A stretch of 64,000 nucleotides of DNA from Microbacterium faecale (GTDB lineage: Bacteria > Actinomycetota > Actinomycetes > Actinomycetales > Microbacteriaceae). The position numbers were made by a program, and so were the translations under genes. The notes under the pieces were generated by a model, which was not told where the DNA came from, made no database searches, and was given only the letters and a program-made list of their open reading frames with translations. The stretch lies in contig NZ_BMHO01000001.1 in assembly GCF_014640975.1 (NCBI RefSeq), forward strand, positions 1,126,166 to 1,190,165. Reading direction: 5' to 3'. This document shows, in pieces, positions 1-8,793 of this stretch (positions within the stretch are counted from its first letter, which is position 1; every line of letters starts with the position of its first letter).

Positions 1-150
1 AAGGTGAGCGAGAAGCAGAACCAGCGCGACACGCTGCGCAGCCTCGGTCTGAAGCGGATCGGTGACGCGGTTGTCCGCCCCGATGACGCCCAGACGCGCG
101 GTTACGTGCGTGCCGTCGCTCACCTCGTGAAGGTTGAGGAGATCGACTGA
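1..150 (+). CDS. rpmD: 50S ribosomal protein L30 (C-terminal part)
   Basis: The window opens inside this gene. The 49 visible codons encode most of L30, a small protein of the large ribosomal subunit, with the usual core [13 protein letters not shown] and the ending VEEID. L30 is normally about 60 residues, so roughly a dozen N-terminal residues lie outside the window. The stop codon TGA (148-150) shares its last A with the ATG of rplO, as expected for translational coupling within the spc operon. Confidence 0.93.
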   Translation, partial: KVSEKQNQRDTLRSLGLKRIGDAVVRPDDAQTRGYVRAVAHLVKVEEID

Positions 151-608
151 TGGCTGAGAACAACGAGCGCCCCGGCGTGCTCAAGGCTCACCACCTCCGT
201 CCGGTTCCCGGCGCCAACACCGCGAAGACCCGCAAGGGTCGCGGTGAGGGCTCGAAGGGTAAGACGGCGGGTCGAGGCACGAAGGGCACGCGCGCACGCA
301 ACACCGTGCGTCCCGGCTTCGAGGGTGGCCAGATGCCGCTGCACATGCGCACGCCCAAGCTGCGCGGCTTCAAGAACCCGTTCCGCACCGAGTACCAGGT
401 CGTGAACCTGGACAAGATCGCGGAGGCGTTCCCCGAGGGTGGCGACATCACGTCGGCCGACCTCGTGGACAAGGGTCTCGTGCGCAAGAACTCGCTGGTG
501 AAGGTCCTCGGCGACGGAGACATCTCCGTCGCGCTGAACGTCGACGTCGACAAGGTGTCGGCCTCGGCCAAGGCCAAGATCGAAGCCGCCGGCGGTTCGA
601 TCAAGTAA
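150..608 (+). CDS. rplO: 50S ribosomal protein L15
   Basis: The 152-residue product is ribosomal protein L15, a late-assembly component of the 50S subunit. It shows the basic, glycine-rich N-terminal region ([20 protein letters not shown]) and the conserved [20 protein letters not shown] segment, and it has normal family length. The ATG overlaps the rpmD stop by one base. A strong hairpin follows the stop codon, so this gene may close the spc transcript, with secY also driven from a promoter of its own. Confidence 0.97.
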   Translation: MAENNERPGVLKAHHLRPVPGANTAKTRKGRGEGSKGKTAGRGTKGTRARNTVRPGFEGGQMPLHMRTPKLRGFKNPFRTEYQVVNLDKIAEAFPEGGDITSADLVDKGLVRKNSLVKVLGDGDISVALNVDVDKVSASAKAKIEAAGGSIK

Positions 609-634
609 GACGTCTGCGGACGTCGTATACCGGG

Positions 635-663
635 GAGGCCGGGAGCGAGGAGCTCCCGGCCTC
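635..663 (+). terminator. Intrinsic terminator between rplO and secY
   Basis: A 12-bp GC-rich stem (635-646 with 652-663, 5-nt loop) is followed by CTTTCC just after rplO. The T-tract is short, as is common in high-GC actinobacteria, so readthrough into secY is possible. A second 8-bp hairpin (680-687 with 704-711) lies in the secY leader. Confidence 0.7.
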
Positions 664-730
664 TTTCCGTTAGTCTGGTGGATGGTGTGCGCTCCCCAGC
701 GGTCACCATCCATTCCTGGGAGGCAGTTTC

Positions 731-2053
731 TTGTTTAGCGCTATCGCGCGGATCTTCCGCACACCCGACCTTCGTCGGAAGATCGGCTTCACGCTCGGCA
801 TCATCGCCATCTACCGCTTCGGCGCGCACATTCCGGCGCCCGCCGTGAGCTATCCCAACGTCCAGGTGTGTATCGCGGAGACGTCAGGCGGCGGCGGACT
901 GATGTCCATCGTCAACCTCTTCTCCGGTGGCGCGCTGTTGCAGCTGTCGATCTTCGCCCTCGGCGTGATGCCGTACATCACCGCGACGATCATCACGCAG
1001 CTCCTCCGCGTCGTGATCCCGCACTTCGAGACCCTCCACAAGGAGGGTCAGCAGGGCCAGGGCAAGCTCACCCAGTACACCCGCTACCTCACGATCGCGC
1101 TTGCGCTGCTGCAGTCGACGACTCTCGTGACGGTCGCCCGCACCGGTCAGCTGTTCGGTAACACCGGCATCGCGGAGTGCAACAACCTCCTCACCAACAC
1201 GAGCTGGATCACCCAGATGATGATCGTCATCACGCTCACGGCCGGCACCGGCCTCGTGATGTGGATGGCGGAGCTCGTCACCGAGCGCGGCGTCGGCAAC
1301 GGCATGTCGCTCCTGATCTTCACCTCGATCGCCGCGACGTTCCCCGGCGCGCTCGGCGCCATCTGGGCCGCGAACGGCTTCGAGGTCTTCCTCCTCGTCC
1401 TCGCCATCGGCATCGTGATCATCGGTCTCGTCGTCTTCGTCGAGCAGTCGCAGCGACGGATCCCCGTGCAGTACGCGAAGCGGATGGTCGGTCGCCGCAC
1501 TTACGGCGGCACGAACACGTACATCCCCATCAAGGTCAACATGGCCGGCGTGATCCCCGTGATTTTCGCCTCGTCGCTGCTGTACCTGCCGACGCTGATC
1601 GCGCAGTTCAACATGCCGGCCGACGGATCCACCCCGCCCGTCTGGGTCGTGTGGATCAACGAGTACCTCGTGACGGGCGACCACCCGCTCTACATGGCGA
1701 TCTACTTCCTCCTGATCGTCGGGTTCACCTACTTCTACGTGTCGATCACGTTCAACCCGGTCGACGTCGCGGACAACATGAAGAAGTACGGCGGCTTCGT
1801 GCCGGGCGTTCGCGCCGGGCGGCCGACGGCCGAGTACCTCGACTTCGTGCTCACGCGCATCACGTTCCCGGGCTCGATCTACCTCGGCATCGTCGCGCTG
1901 ATCCCGCTCATCGCCCTGTCGACCGTGCAGGCGAACCAGAACTTCCCGTTCGGCGGTGCGTCGATCCTCATCATCGTCGGTGTGGGTCTTGAGACCGTCA
2001 AGCAGATCGACGCGCAGCTGCAGCAGCGCCACTACGAAGGGCTTCTTCGATGA
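731..2053 (+). CDS. secY: Preprotein translocase subunit SecY
   Basis: The 440-residue membrane protein is the pore-forming subunit of the Sec translocon. About ten hydrophobic segments are visible, starting at residue 18, together with the SecY signatures FSGGALLQLSIFALGVMPYI and the C-terminal PGVRAGRPTAEYLDFVLTRI region. Length is normal for the family. The start chosen is TTG at 731, preceded by GGGAGG at about 9-nt spacing; no in-frame ATG fits the conserved N-terminus. The stop overlaps the adk start by 4 bp (ATGA). Confidence 0.97.
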   Translation: MFSAIARIFRTPDLRRKIGFTLGIIAIYRFGAHIPAPAVSYPNVQVCIAETSGGGGLMSIVNLFSGGALLQLSIFALGVMPYITATIITQLLRVVIPHFETLHKEGQQGQGKLTQYTRYLTIALALLQSTTLVTVARTGQLFGNTGIAECNNLLTNTSWITQMMIVITLTAGTGLVMWMAELVTERGVGNGMSLLIFTSIAATFPGALGAIWAANGFEVFLLVLAIGIVIIGLVVFVEQSQRRIPVQYAKRMVGRRTYGGTNTYIPIKVNMAGVIPVIFASSLLYLPTLIAQFNMPADGSTPPVWVVWINEYLVTGDHPLYMAIYFLLIVGFTYFYVSITFNPVDVADNMKKYGGFVPGVRAGRPTAEYLDFVLTRITFPGSIYLGIVALIPLIALSTVQANQNFPFGGASILIIVGVGLETVKQIDAQLQQRHYEGLLR

Positions 2054-2640
2054 CGACACGCCTCCTGATCGTCGGACCGCAGGGTTCGGGCAAGGGCACG
2101 CAGGGCGTGCGCGTGGCCGAGGCATACGGGATCCCCGTCGTCGCGACAGGCGACATCTTCCGCGCGAACATCAAGAACTCCACCGAGCTCGGCAAGAAGG
2201 TCAAGGCCATCACCGACGCCGGCAACCTCGTTCCCGACGATGTGACGGGTGAGGTCGTCAGCGACCGGCTCTCGCAGGACGACGCGGCGACGCGCGGCTT
2301 CCTGCTCGACGGCTACCCGCGCAATGCCGCTCAGGTCACGTACCTCGACGCGTTCCTCGGCAAGTCGGACGCGGCGCTCGACGCCGTCATCGTCCTCGAC
2401 GTGCCGCGCGACGAATCGATCGCCCGCATCAGTGAGCGCGCGAAGATCGAGGGACGCAGCGACGACACCGAAGAGGCCGTCGCCCACCGCCTCGACATCT
2501 TCGAGCGGGAGACGGCGCCGATCATCGACACCTACGCCGCGCGCGGCATCGTCGATCGCATCAACGGCGTCGGGTCCCTCGACGAGATCACCGAGCGCAT
2601 CTTCGCCGCCCTCGACGCCCGCGGCCTGGCGCGCGCCTGA
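2050..2640 (+). CDS. adk: Adenylate kinase
   Basis: This enzyme interconverts ATP + AMP and 2 ADP in the cytoplasm. The 196-residue product has the P-loop GPQGSGKGTQ near its N-terminus, the AMP-binding segment ATGDIFR, and DGYPRN around residue 86. The lid is of the short type without zinc cysteines, as is usual in actinobacteria. The ATG overlaps the secY stop, and secY-adk-map is a classic spc-operon order. Confidence 0.97.
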   Translation: MTTRLLIVGPQGSGKGTQGVRVAEAYGIPVVATGDIFRANIKNSTELGKKVKAITDAGNLVPDDVTGEVVSDRLSQDDAATRGFLLDGYPRNAAQVTYLDAFLGKSDAALDAVIVLDVPRDESIARISERAKIEGRSDDTEEAVAHRLDIFERETAPIIDTYAARGIVDRINGVGSLDEITERIFAALDARGLARA

Positions 2641-2653
2641 CCCGAGCCAGGCC

Positions 2654-3505
2654 GTGTTCCGCCGTTCGCTCTACAAGAAGCCTGCGCAGCTGCGCGAGAT
2701 GATCGAGCCGGGCCTCATCACGGCCGCTGCGCTCGATGCCGTTGAGGCCGCGATCCGGCCCGGCATCACGACGCTCGAGCTCGACCGGATCGCCGACGAG
2801 GCGATCCGCGCGCGCGGGGCGCACTCGAACTTCCAGCTCGTCCCGGGATACTCCCACACGGTCTGCGCGTCGGTGAACGACGAGGTCGTGCACGGGATCC
2901 CTGGCTCGCGCGTGCTTGAGCCGGGCGACATCGTTTCGATCGACTGCGGGGCTGAGACGCCCGCGGGCTGGAACGGCGACTCCGCGCGCACGTTCATCGT
3001 GCCGGGCGAGCCCGCGGATCCGGAGCTCGTCGCGCAGCGCAACGAGCTTTCTGACGTGACCCGCGGATCCATGTGGGCCGGCATCGCCGCGCTCGCGACG
3101 AGTGCGCACCTCGGCGAGGTGGGCGCGACGATCCAGCAGCACATCGAGGACAACCCGCTGCCGTCGACGGGACAGCCAGCGGGGATCCTGCGTGACTACG
3201 TCGGCCACGGCATCGGACGCTCGATGCACGAGGCGCCGACGCTGTTCCACTACGCGACGCCTGCGCGCGGCGCCGAGATCAAGCCGGGGCTGTGCATCTG
3301 CGTCGAGCCGATGATGACGGCCGGGGGAGAGGACGTGTTCGTCGGCGACGACGACTGGACGATCTCGACCTCCGACGGATCTTCAGGCGCACATTGGGAA
3401 CATAGTGTTGCCGTGCATTCTGGAGGCATCTGGGTTCTGACCTCTCCCGATGGGGGAGCAGCGGGCCTGGCTCCATACGGCGTGAAGCCGACCCCCATCC
3501 CCTGA
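2654..3505 (+). CDS. map: Type I methionine aminopeptidase
   Basis: This enzyme removes the N-terminal methionine from nascent proteins. The 283-residue product shows the metal ligands of the pita-bread fold: two Asp (DIVSIDCGA and NGDSARTF), a His in GHGIGRSMHE, and Glu in CVEPMM and HWEHSVAV. The substrate-binding His lies in YSHTVCASVNDEVVHGIP. The start is GTG at 2654, 13 bp after adk, giving MFRRSLYKK, where the family's sequence begins. The reading frame stays open much further upstream, but that part overlaps adk and is not conserved. Confidence 0.95.
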   Translation: MFRRSLYKKPAQLREMIEPGLITAAALDAVEAAIRPGITTLELDRIADEAIRARGAHSNFQLVPGYSHTVCASVNDEVVHGIPGSRVLEPGDIVSIDCGAETPAGWNGDSARTFIVPGEPADPELVAQRNELSDVTRGSMWAGIAALATSAHLGEVGATIQQHIEDNPLPSTGQPAGILRDYVGHGIGRSMHEAPTLFHYATPARGAEIKPGLCICVEPMMTAGGEDVFVGDDDWTISTSDGSSGAHWEHSVAVHSGGIWVLTSPDGGAAGLAPYGVKPTPIP

Positions 3506-3519
3506 CACCGGAGAAACCC

Positions 3520-4203
3520 ATGGCAGCAGCAGCCGCGAAGAGCCGAAACCCCTTCCCGATCATCATCTCGGTCGTCGTCGTCGTGGCGGTCGTCGCGGTC
3601 GCCGTGCTCGTGTACTTCATGAACCGCACCGCCTCGGAGCCCGCACAGGCCCCCGCCGCAGGCGTCGTCAACGAGGAGACCGGCGCGATCGCGATCGGCG
3701 AAGGCGATCAGAGCGTCGACGAGTACATCGACTTCATGTGCCCCCACTGCGGGGACGCATGGGACGCCTATGGCGACACCACTGCCGAACTCGTCGAGGA
3801 CGGAACGATCACGTTCAACATCCACCCGATCTCGATCCTCGACCGTTCATCGCAGGGTACCGAGTACTCGACGCGCGCCGCGAACTCCGTCTACTGCGTG
3901 GCCGAGGAGGACGGCGACGCGGCCTACTCGTACGTCGACCTGCTGTTCCGCAACCAGCCCTCGCAGGGGTCGCCGGGGCTCGATGACGACGAGCTGATCG
4001 GCTATGCGGAGCAGGTCGGAGCCGGCGGCGCGGCCGACTGCATTACGAACCGTGAGTACGGCGACTTCGTGGCCGAGCGCACGCAGGAGGTGCCGCTCGC
4101 ACCTGGCCAGACGAACGTGTCGACTCCGACGGTCGTGGTCAACGGGGAGGTCGTCCCGCCGACGATGGATCCCGACGTCGACATCCGCGCGAACCTGAAC
4201 TGA
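3520..4203 (+). CDS. Membrane-anchored DsbA-family thiol oxidoreductase
   Basis: The 227-residue product has one N-terminal transmembrane segment (about residues 12-34, a run of valines) followed by an extracytoplasmic thioredoxin-like domain. The redox motif CPHC lies in DFMCPHCGDAW, and the cis-proline region is probably VSTPTVVVNG near the C-terminus. It resembles the Thioredoxin_4/DsbA family that oxidises or isomerises disulfides in exported proteins. It starts 14 bp after map and probably shares its transcript. A hairpin follows. The substrate is unknown. Confidence 0.87.
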   Translation: MAAAAAKSRNPFPIIISVVVVVAVVAVAVLVYFMNRTASEPAQAPAAGVVNEETGAIAIGEGDQSVDEYIDFMCPHCGDAWDAYGDTTAELVEDGTITFNIHPISILDRSSQGTEYSTRAANSVYCVAEEDGDAAYSYVDLLFRNQPSQGSPGLDDDELIGYAEQVGAGGAADCITNREYGDFVAERTQEVPLAPGQTNVSTPTVVVNGEVVPPTMDPDVDIRANLN

Positions 4204-4215
4204 TACCACGCGCGC

Positions 4216-4247
4216 GACACGCCCATGTTGATCGGCTTGGGCGTGTC
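4216..4247 (+). terminator. Hairpin after the DsbA-like gene
   Basis: A 10-bp stem (GACACGCCCA at 4216-4225 with 4238-4247) is followed by an AT-rich run (ATATAACATAGAT). It can act as a terminator, and it overlaps the proposed infA promoter. Confidence 0.5.
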
Positions 4248-4256
4248 ATATAACAT
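4228..4256 (+). promoter_or_regulatory. Candidate promoter of infA-rpmJ-rpsM-rpsK
   Basis: TTGATC (4228-4233) and TAACAT (4251-4256) are separated by 17 bp, a sigma70-type arrangement, about 100 bp before infA. This would separate the translation genes from the secY-adk-map transcript. The call rests on spacing and the base pattern only. Confidence 0.45.
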
Positions 4257-4354
4257 AGATCGTTGGCGTCTTGTGCCTGCGCTCGCGCGCGGCCGAACGC
4301 CGATCCACTCATTCACCGCAGACCGGCCGGTCTGCTCAGAAGGTAAGCGAGTTT

Positions 4355-4573
4355 ATGGCTAAAGACGGTGTCATCGAGATCGAAGGCACGGTGTCCGAGT
4401 CGCTGCCCAACGCGATGTTCCGCGTCGAGCTGTCGAACGGGCACAAGGTGCTCGCCACGATCTCCGGAAAGATGCGACAGAACTACATCCGCATCATCCC
4501 GGAGGACCGCGTGGTCGTAGAGCTGAGCCCCTACGACCTCACGCGCGGGCGCATCGTCTACCGCTACCGCTGA
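4355..4573 (+). CDS. infA: Translation initiation factor IF-1
   Basis: The 72-residue S1-fold protein binds the 30S A site during initiation. The sequence [15 protein letters not shown], then [18 protein letters not shown] and the ending GRIVYRYR is canonical IF-1, of exact family length. The ATG at 4355 is the only start that fits. It lies in the infA-rpmJ-rpsM-rpsK order seen across actinobacteria. Confidence 0.98.
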   Translation: MAKDGVIEIEGTVSESLPNAMFRVELSNGHKVLATISGKMRQNYIRIIPEDRVVVELSPYDLTRGRIVYRYR

Positions 4574-4636
4574 GTTCCTCGGCCGAGAAGTAACGGCCCG
4601 CGCTTCGCGGGTACGAAGACAGCGATTAGGAAAATC

Positions 4637-4753
4637 ATGAAGGTTCAGCCCAGCGTCAAGCGCATTTGCGACAGCTGCAAGACGATCCGCCGTCACGGCG
4701 TCGTCATGGTCATCTGCAAGTCCAACCCGCGACACAAGCAGCGGCAAGGCTGA
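4637..4753 (+). CDS. rpmJ: 50S ribosomal protein L36
   Basis: The 38-residue product starts [15 protein letters not shown] and ends PRHKQRQG. The zinc ligands are present: Cys11, Cys14, Cys27 and a His near position 33, so this is the zinc-binding (C+) paralogue. It is one residue longer than the common 37-residue form, between the third Cys and the His. Confidence 0.97.
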   Translation: MKVQPSVKRICDSCKTIRRHGVVMVICKSNPRHKQRQG

Positions 4754-4881
4754 GGGCCCGCTCGACCCGCACAATTCCATAAGAACGGCAGTTTCAGATC
4801 CCGCATTGCGGGGGACACCTCGGGGTGGAGGCCCGGGCACCGATACTGCTCCATACCTCTCACAATCAACAGGAGAATCGC

Positions 4882-5256
4882 ATGGCACGTCTTGCCGGCG
4901 TCGACATCCCGCGCGAAAAGCGCGCGGTGGTCGCACTGACATACATCTACGGCATCGGCCGTACCCGCTCCAGCCAGATCCTGGCGGCGACGGGGATCGA
5001 CGAGAGCGTCCGCGTCAAGGACCTCACCGACGACCAGCTCATCAGCCTGCGCGATGAGATCGACGGCAACTACCAGGTGGAGGGTGACCTTCGCCGCGAG
5101 GTGGCCGCCGACATCCGCCGCAAGGTCGAGATCGGTTCGTACCAGGGAATCCGCCACCGTCGTGGCCTCCCCGTGCGTGGCCAGCGGACCAAGACCAACG
5201 CGCGTAGCCGTAAGGGCCCGAAGCGCACGGTCGCCGGTAAGAAGAAGGCTCGCTAA
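4882..5256 (+). CDS. rpsM: 30S ribosomal protein S13
   Basis: The 124-residue product begins [20 protein letters not shown] and carries the conserved [13 protein letters not shown] helix-two-turns-helix and the C-terminal [15 protein letters not shown] tail that contacts tRNA. Length is normal. A good Shine-Dalgarno (AGGAGA) precedes the ATG. Confidence 0.98.
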   Translation: MARLAGVDIPREKRAVVALTYIYGIGRTRSSQILAATGIDESVRVKDLTDDQLISLRDEIDGNYQVEGDLRREVAADIRRKVEIGSYQGIRHRRGLPVRGQRTKTNARSRKGPKRTVAGKKKAR

Positions 5257-5283
5257 GGCGCGTAAGGGGTTTAGGAGAACACC

Positions 5284-5682
5284 ATGGCTACACCAAACAC
5301 CGCAGCGCGCAAGCCGCGTCGCAAGGAAAAGAAGAACGTCGCGCTGGGCCAGGCCCACATCAAGTCGACGTTCAACAACACGATCGTCGCGATCACCGAC
5401 CCCTCGGGCGCCGTGCTCAGCTGGGCGTCGTCGGGTGGCGTGGGCTTCAAGGGCTCGCGCAAGTCGACGCCGTACGCCGCCGGCATGGCTGCCGAGTCAG
5501 CTGCTCGTCAGGCGCAGGACCACGGCGTGAAGAAGGTCGACGTCTTCGTGAAGGGCCCGGGCTCGGGTCGCGAGACGGCGATCCGCTCGCTGCAGGCCGC
5601 TGGCCTCGAGGTCGGTTCGATCCAGGACGTGACGCCCCAGGCGCACAACGGCTGCCGTCCGCCGAAGCGTCGCCGCGTCTGA
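5284..5682 (+). CDS. rpsK: 30S ribosomal protein S11
   Basis: The 132-residue product is S11 of the 30S platform. Conserved parts are [29 protein letters not shown] and the ending [15 protein letters not shown]. In many bacteria rpsD follows here; in this window the next gene is rpoA, so rpsD must lie elsewhere in the genome. Confidence 0.98.
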   Translation: MATPNTAARKPRRKEKKNVALGQAHIKSTFNNTIVAITDPSGAVLSWASSGGVGFKGSRKSTPYAAGMAAESAARQAQDHGVKKVDVFVKGPGSGRETAIRSLQAAGLEVGSIQDVTPQAHNGCRPPKRRRV

Positions 5683-5779
5683 GTATCTGCTCGCCCGGAG
5701 CGCGCCTCGCGCGCTCCGGGCACCACGTCGTTCCAACTGCGCATCTGGCGCAGGAGTCACAATTCAAGACCTCATTCAC

Positions 5780-5803
5780 CAAGTGTCATATAGCGGACAC
5801 TTG
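5780..5803 (+). promoter_or_regulatory. Inverted repeat in the rpoA leader
   Basis: CAAGTGTC-N8-GACACTTG is a perfect 8-bp inverted repeat ending 17 bp before the rpoA start, in the 138-bp rpsK-rpoA gap where rpsD would be expected. It could be an mRNA hairpin or a protein-binding site. No T-tract follows, so it is not a typical terminator. Confidence 0.4.
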
Positions 5804-5820
5804 ATCGAAAGGAACACATA

Positions 5821-6813
5821 GTGCTCATCGCACAGCGTCCCACCCTTACCGAGGAGAAGATCTCCGAGTTCCGCAGCCGGTTCATCATCGAGCCGCTCGA
5901 GCCCGGATTCGGTTACACGATCGGCAACTCGCTGCGTCGCAGCCTGCTGTCCTCGATCCCCGGCGCCGCCGTCACCAGCATTCGCATCGACGGCGTTCTG
6001 CACGAGTTCAGCACGATCCCGGGTGTCGTCGAGGACGTCACGCAGATCATCCTCAACGTCAAGCAGCTCGTCGTCTCGAGCGAGCGCGACGAGCCCATCA
6101 CCGCCTACCTGCGCAAGACGGGTGCCGGTGAGGTCACGGCAGCGGACATCTCCGCTCCCGCTGGCGTCGAGGTGCACAACCCCGAGCTCGTCATCGCCAC
6201 GCTCAACGACGAGGCGAAGTTCGAGCTCGAGATCACGATCGAGCGTGGCCGTGGCTACGTCTCGTCGGGTCAGAACCGCAACGAGTACGCCGAGGCCGGT
6301 CAGATCCCGATCGACTCGATCTACTCGCCGGTGCTGAAGGTCTCCTACCGCGTCGACGCGACGCGTGCCGGTGAGCGCACTGACTTCGACAAGCTGGTCT
6401 TCGACGTCGAGACGAAGCCGTCGATCCTCCCGCGCGACGCCGTCGCATCGGCCGGACGCACGCTCGTCGAGCTGTTCGGTCTCGCACGTGAGCTGAACGA
6501 AGAGGCCGAGGGCATCGAGATCGGCCCGGCGCCGGTCGCCGAGGTCCTGTCGGACGAGCTGTCGATGCCGATCGAGGACCTCGACCTGTCGGTTCGCTCG
6601 TACAACTGCCTCAAGCGTGAGGGGATCAACACGGTCAGCGAGCTGGTTTCCCTCTCGGAGACGCAGCTCATGAACATCCGCAATTTCGGACAGAAGTCGG
6701 TGGACGAGGTGCGCGACAAGCTCACTTCGCTCGGTCTGTCGCTGAAGGACTCAGTCCCCGGTTTCGAGGGCTCGAACTTCTACAGCGGCTACGAGAACGA
6801 CGAGACGCTCTGA
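5821..6813 (+). CDS. rpoA: RNA polymerase alpha subunit
   Basis: The 330-residue product contains the N-terminal dimerisation domain ([20 protein letters not shown]) and the C-terminal domain (residues about 255-315; [16 protein letters not shown], then [13 protein letters not shown]) that contacts UP elements and activators. The start is GTG at 5821 after GAAAGGA. Length is normal for actinobacteria. It is followed by rplQ with a 36-bp gap. Confidence 0.98.
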   Translation: MLIAQRPTLTEEKISEFRSRFIIEPLEPGFGYTIGNSLRRSLLSSIPGAAVTSIRIDGVLHEFSTIPGVVEDVTQIILNVKQLVVSSERDEPITAYLRKTGAGEVTAADISAPAGVEVHNPELVIATLNDEAKFELEITIERGRGYVSSGQNRNEYAEAGQIPIDSIYSPVLKVSYRVDATRAGERTDFDKLVFDVETKPSILPRDAVASAGRTLVELFGLARELNEEAEGIEIGPAPVAEVLSDELSMPIEDLDLSVRSYNCLKREGINTVSELVSLSETQLMNIRNFGQKSVDEVRDKLTSLGLSLKDSVPGFEGSNFYSGYENDETL

Positions 6814-6849
6814 TCCTTTCCGACTCTTTCGATACTGGAGTACTGAGAA

Positions 6850-7575
6850 ATGCCTAAGCCCACGAAGGGTGCCCGCCTCGGTGGCGGTGCCGCACATGAG
6901 CGTCTGATCCTCGCGAACCTCGCGTCGGCGCTCTTCACCAACACGTCGATCAAGACGACCGAGACGAAGGCTAAGCGCCTGCGTCCCGTGGCCGAGCGTC
7001 TCGTGACGTTCGCGAAGCGCGGCGACCTCGCCTCGCGCCGTCGCGCGCTGTCGCTCCTCCGCAACAAGGAAGCCGTGCACGTTCTCTTCACCGAGATCGC
7101 GCCGCAGGTGGCTGACCGCGAGGGTGGCTACACGCGCATCGTCAAGATCGGTCCCCGTAAGGGTGACAACGCCCCCATGGCCGTGATCGAGCTCGTGCTC
7201 GAGCCGGTCACCCCCAAGGTCAAGGCCACGCCGAAGGCTGACGCCGCCCCGGTCGAGGAGCCCGTCGAGACCCCCGCCGAGGAGTCGGCTGAGGTTGCGT
7301 CGGACGCTGCGGCTGAGGACTCGGTGGAGGCTGTTGAGGCTGACGCTGCTGACGCGGCTGAGGACTCTGCTGCTGACTCGACCGACGAGGCCGACGCTGC
7401 AGACGGCAAGGCCGACCCGCTCGAGGACGGCTCCGCGCCGGAGGGCTTCGAGGTCAAGGGCAAGGCGGCGACCAAGAAGTTCTACGAGCCGGGCGACGCT
7501 GGCTACGCGCAGGTCAAGGCGGACGTGTACTTCCGCGATGCTGCTGCGGCGGAGGCCGACGGCTTCGCCAAGTAA
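6850..7575 (+). CDS. rplQ: 50S ribosomal protein L17 with long acidic tail and C-terminal module
   Basis: Residues 1 to about 118 are a canonical L17 ([27 protein letters not shown], then [18 protein letters not shown]). After that comes a roughly 75-residue Ala/Glu/Asp-rich linker. The last 45 residues ([18 protein letters not shown], then [20 protein letters not shown]) resemble the short actinobacterial module named 'sunset domain', pattern Y-x-PG...Y...A-x-x-x-F....A...GF. Total length is 241, against roughly 120-200 in most relatives. The tail is likely solvent exposed on the ribosome; its role is unknown. Confidence 0.95.
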   Translation: MPKPTKGARLGGGAAHERLILANLASALFTNTSIKTTETKAKRLRPVAERLVTFAKRGDLASRRRALSLLRNKEAVHVLFTEIAPQVADREGGYTRIVKIGPRKGDNAPMAVIELVLEPVTPKVKATPKADAAPVEEPVETPAEESAEVASDAAAEDSVEAVEADAADAAEDSAADSTDEADAADGKADPLEDGSAPEGFEVKGKAATKKFYEPGDAGYAQVKADVYFRDAAAAEADGFAK

Positions 7576-7583
7576 CCCGCTCT

Positions 7584-7624
7584 GCAGGAGGGCCCGCACA
7601 CGAAACGTGTGCGGGCCCTCCTGC
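7584..7624 (+). terminator. Terminator of the alpha operon
   Basis: A perfect 19-bp stem (7584-7602 with 7606-7624) with an AAA loop lies 8 bp after rplQ. It has no long T-tract but is very stable. Confidence 0.8.
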
Positions 7625-7636
7625 GTCGCCACCTTC

Positions 7637-7676
7637 CACAAATGCACCTAAACCCGCCGGTTTAGGTGCATTTGTG
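7637..7676. repeat. Palindrome A (DUF559-associated family 1)
   Basis: Perfect 18-bp arms CACAAATGCACCTAAACC surround a 4-nt centre (7655-7658). It is preceded by ACCTTC and followed by TCAT, as in palindrome B 72 bp further on. It lies downstream of the DUF559 gene on the minus strand. Confidence 0.85.
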
Positions 7677-7708
7677 TCATCTCGCGCCGCCCCACCCCCT
7701 CTACCTTC

Positions 7709-7748
7709 CGCAAATGCACCCAAAACCCGGGTTTTGGGTGCATTTGCG
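7709..7748. repeat. Palindrome B (DUF559-associated family 1)
   Basis: A perfect 40-bp palindrome: two 20-bp arms starting CGCAAATGCACCC with no loop. It is preceded by ACCTTC and followed by TCATG. The TCA directly after it (7749-7751) is the stop codon of the DUF559 gene on the minus strand, so the repeat boundary and the gene end coincide. Confidence 0.88.
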
Positions 7749-8723
7749 TCATGTGGCGAGGCCGGGAGTCCACCCGCGGCTGCGGAGCGCCGAGCCGACA
7801 CGTCCGAGCAGGCGCGGCGGATCCGCGTGCAGCGTCGACGTCACCTGCACGACGCTCCAGCCCGCGTGCCGCGCACGCTCGACGCGCTCCACGTCGTGCG
7901 AGTACGACTCACCATGCACCCGCCCCTGGTATTCGACAGCGACGCGCCACCGGCGAAGCACCATGTCGAAGCATCCGAGGAAGGAACCCGCGCCGTCGAA
8001 GACGTCGGCGTTCAGCTCCGGCTCGGGGAAGCCGCCCAGCACGAGCCGCACGCGGCAGGCGGATTCGCGCGGCGACCACGCGTCTTCGCGGATCAGACTC
8101 AACGCCTGGCGCAGTCGAGGTGCGCCGCGCCGCCGTCCGGCGCCCAGCGCAGCCGCGAGTTGCTCCCGGGTGGCGAGCGGCGCCCGCCCCACGTCTCGCC
8201 GGCCAACCCCGTCACGCCACTCGCGGCAGAAGTAATCACCCAGGGCGACGAGGTCGATCAGGCTCCACGATCCGAGCATCGCCCAGGTCGAGGCGGGGGA
8301 GGCGAGGCGGAATCCGTCATGCGTGACGACGTTCGTCATCTCGGGCGCGAGGCGCCGTCCGCGCACGCCGTCGCACCGCGGCAGTGACGCGGATCCGAAG
8401 ACGCCGACATCGAGCGGGCGCACCTCGCGACCGAGAGACGTCGGGATCGGCGCGCCGTACAGTTGCGCCGCCGTGGCGTACGCGAAGAACTCGCCCGCGC
8501 GCATGCGTGTCGCGTAGGCGCGCGAGAGACTCAGCGTTTCGGCCGTGGCGCGTTCGTACGGATCCTCCGGAAGCGGATCCGGATCCGCCCGCGCGCGCAC
8601 GCCGTGAAAGGGACGCGCGAGATCCGCGCTGCGCAGTCGCCCGCGCCCGACTCCCGCGGCGTACGCATCGGTGACCGCAAAGCGATCGCCGATGTCGTCG
8701 GGGAGAAGGATCCGTCGGGGCAC
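7749..8723 (-). CDS. DUF559-type protein (Vsr-like endonuclease fold), copy 1
   Basis: The 324-residue product begins with a winged-helix-like segment (LLPDDIGDRFAVTDAYAAGV, then RLRSADLARPFHGVRA), as in AbiEi-type and related actinobacterial proteins. It ends with a DUF559-like domain in which FDMVLRRWRVAVEYQG carries the D...E-x-Q pattern of PD-(D/E)xK/Vsr folds. It is clearly homologous to the gene at 34798-35682 (shared LLPxD, GVxRxRLR, DLxxPFxGxRA and VEYQG). The start is GTG at 8723, chosen by that alignment. Palindromes of one family lie on both sides. Nuclease activity is inferred from the fold and has not been shown. Confidence 0.75.
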   Translation of the reverse strand: MPRRILLPDDIGDRFAVTDAYAAGVGRGRLRSADLARPFHGVRARADPDPLPEDPYERATAETLSLSRAYATRMRAGEFFAYATAAQLYGAPIPTSLGREVRPLDVGVFGSASLPRCDGVRGRRLAPEMTNVVTHDGFRLASPASTWAMLGSWSLIDLVALGDYFCREWRDGVGRRDVGRAPLATREQLAAALGAGRRRGAPRLRQALSLIREDAWSPRESACRVRLVLGGFPEPELNADVFDGAGSFLGCFDMVLRRWRVAVEYQGRVHGESYSHDVERVERARHAGWSVVQVTSTLHADPPRLLGRVGSALRSRGWTPGLAT

Positions 8724-8761
8724 GGCCCCACATTCGCAGATTCTCGAGGAGCGCGCGGAAG

Positions 8762-8770
8762 TTATCCACA
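8762..8770. promoter_or_regulatory. TTATCCACA (DnaA-box-like) motif upstream of DUF559 copy 1
   Basis: A perfect DnaA-box consensus lies 39 bp before the start of the minus-strand DUF559 gene. A near copy (GTTATCCACC, 35721-35730) has the same position before DUF559 copy 2. A single box does not make an origin, so it is more likely a part of the module. Confidence 0.5.
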
Positions 8771-8793
8771 GGCCGAGCTGGCCCCGCGCCCAC

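Noticed and set aside
884..2125. 413-residue open frame opposite secY
   Set aside because: It is an antisense shadow of secY and adk with Arg/His/Asp-rich, low-complexity sequence, no known family and no start signal.
7749..8723. Type IV toxin-antitoxin pair (AbiEi-AbiEii)
   Set aside because: The N-terminal part resembles AbiEi, but the protein is a fusion with a DUF559 domain and no nucleotidyltransferase toxin gene is adjacent.
8762..8770. Replication origin at the perfect DnaA-box sequence
   Set aside because: Only single boxes occur (8762 and 35721), with no cluster, AT-rich unwinding element or dnaA/dnaN neighbours.
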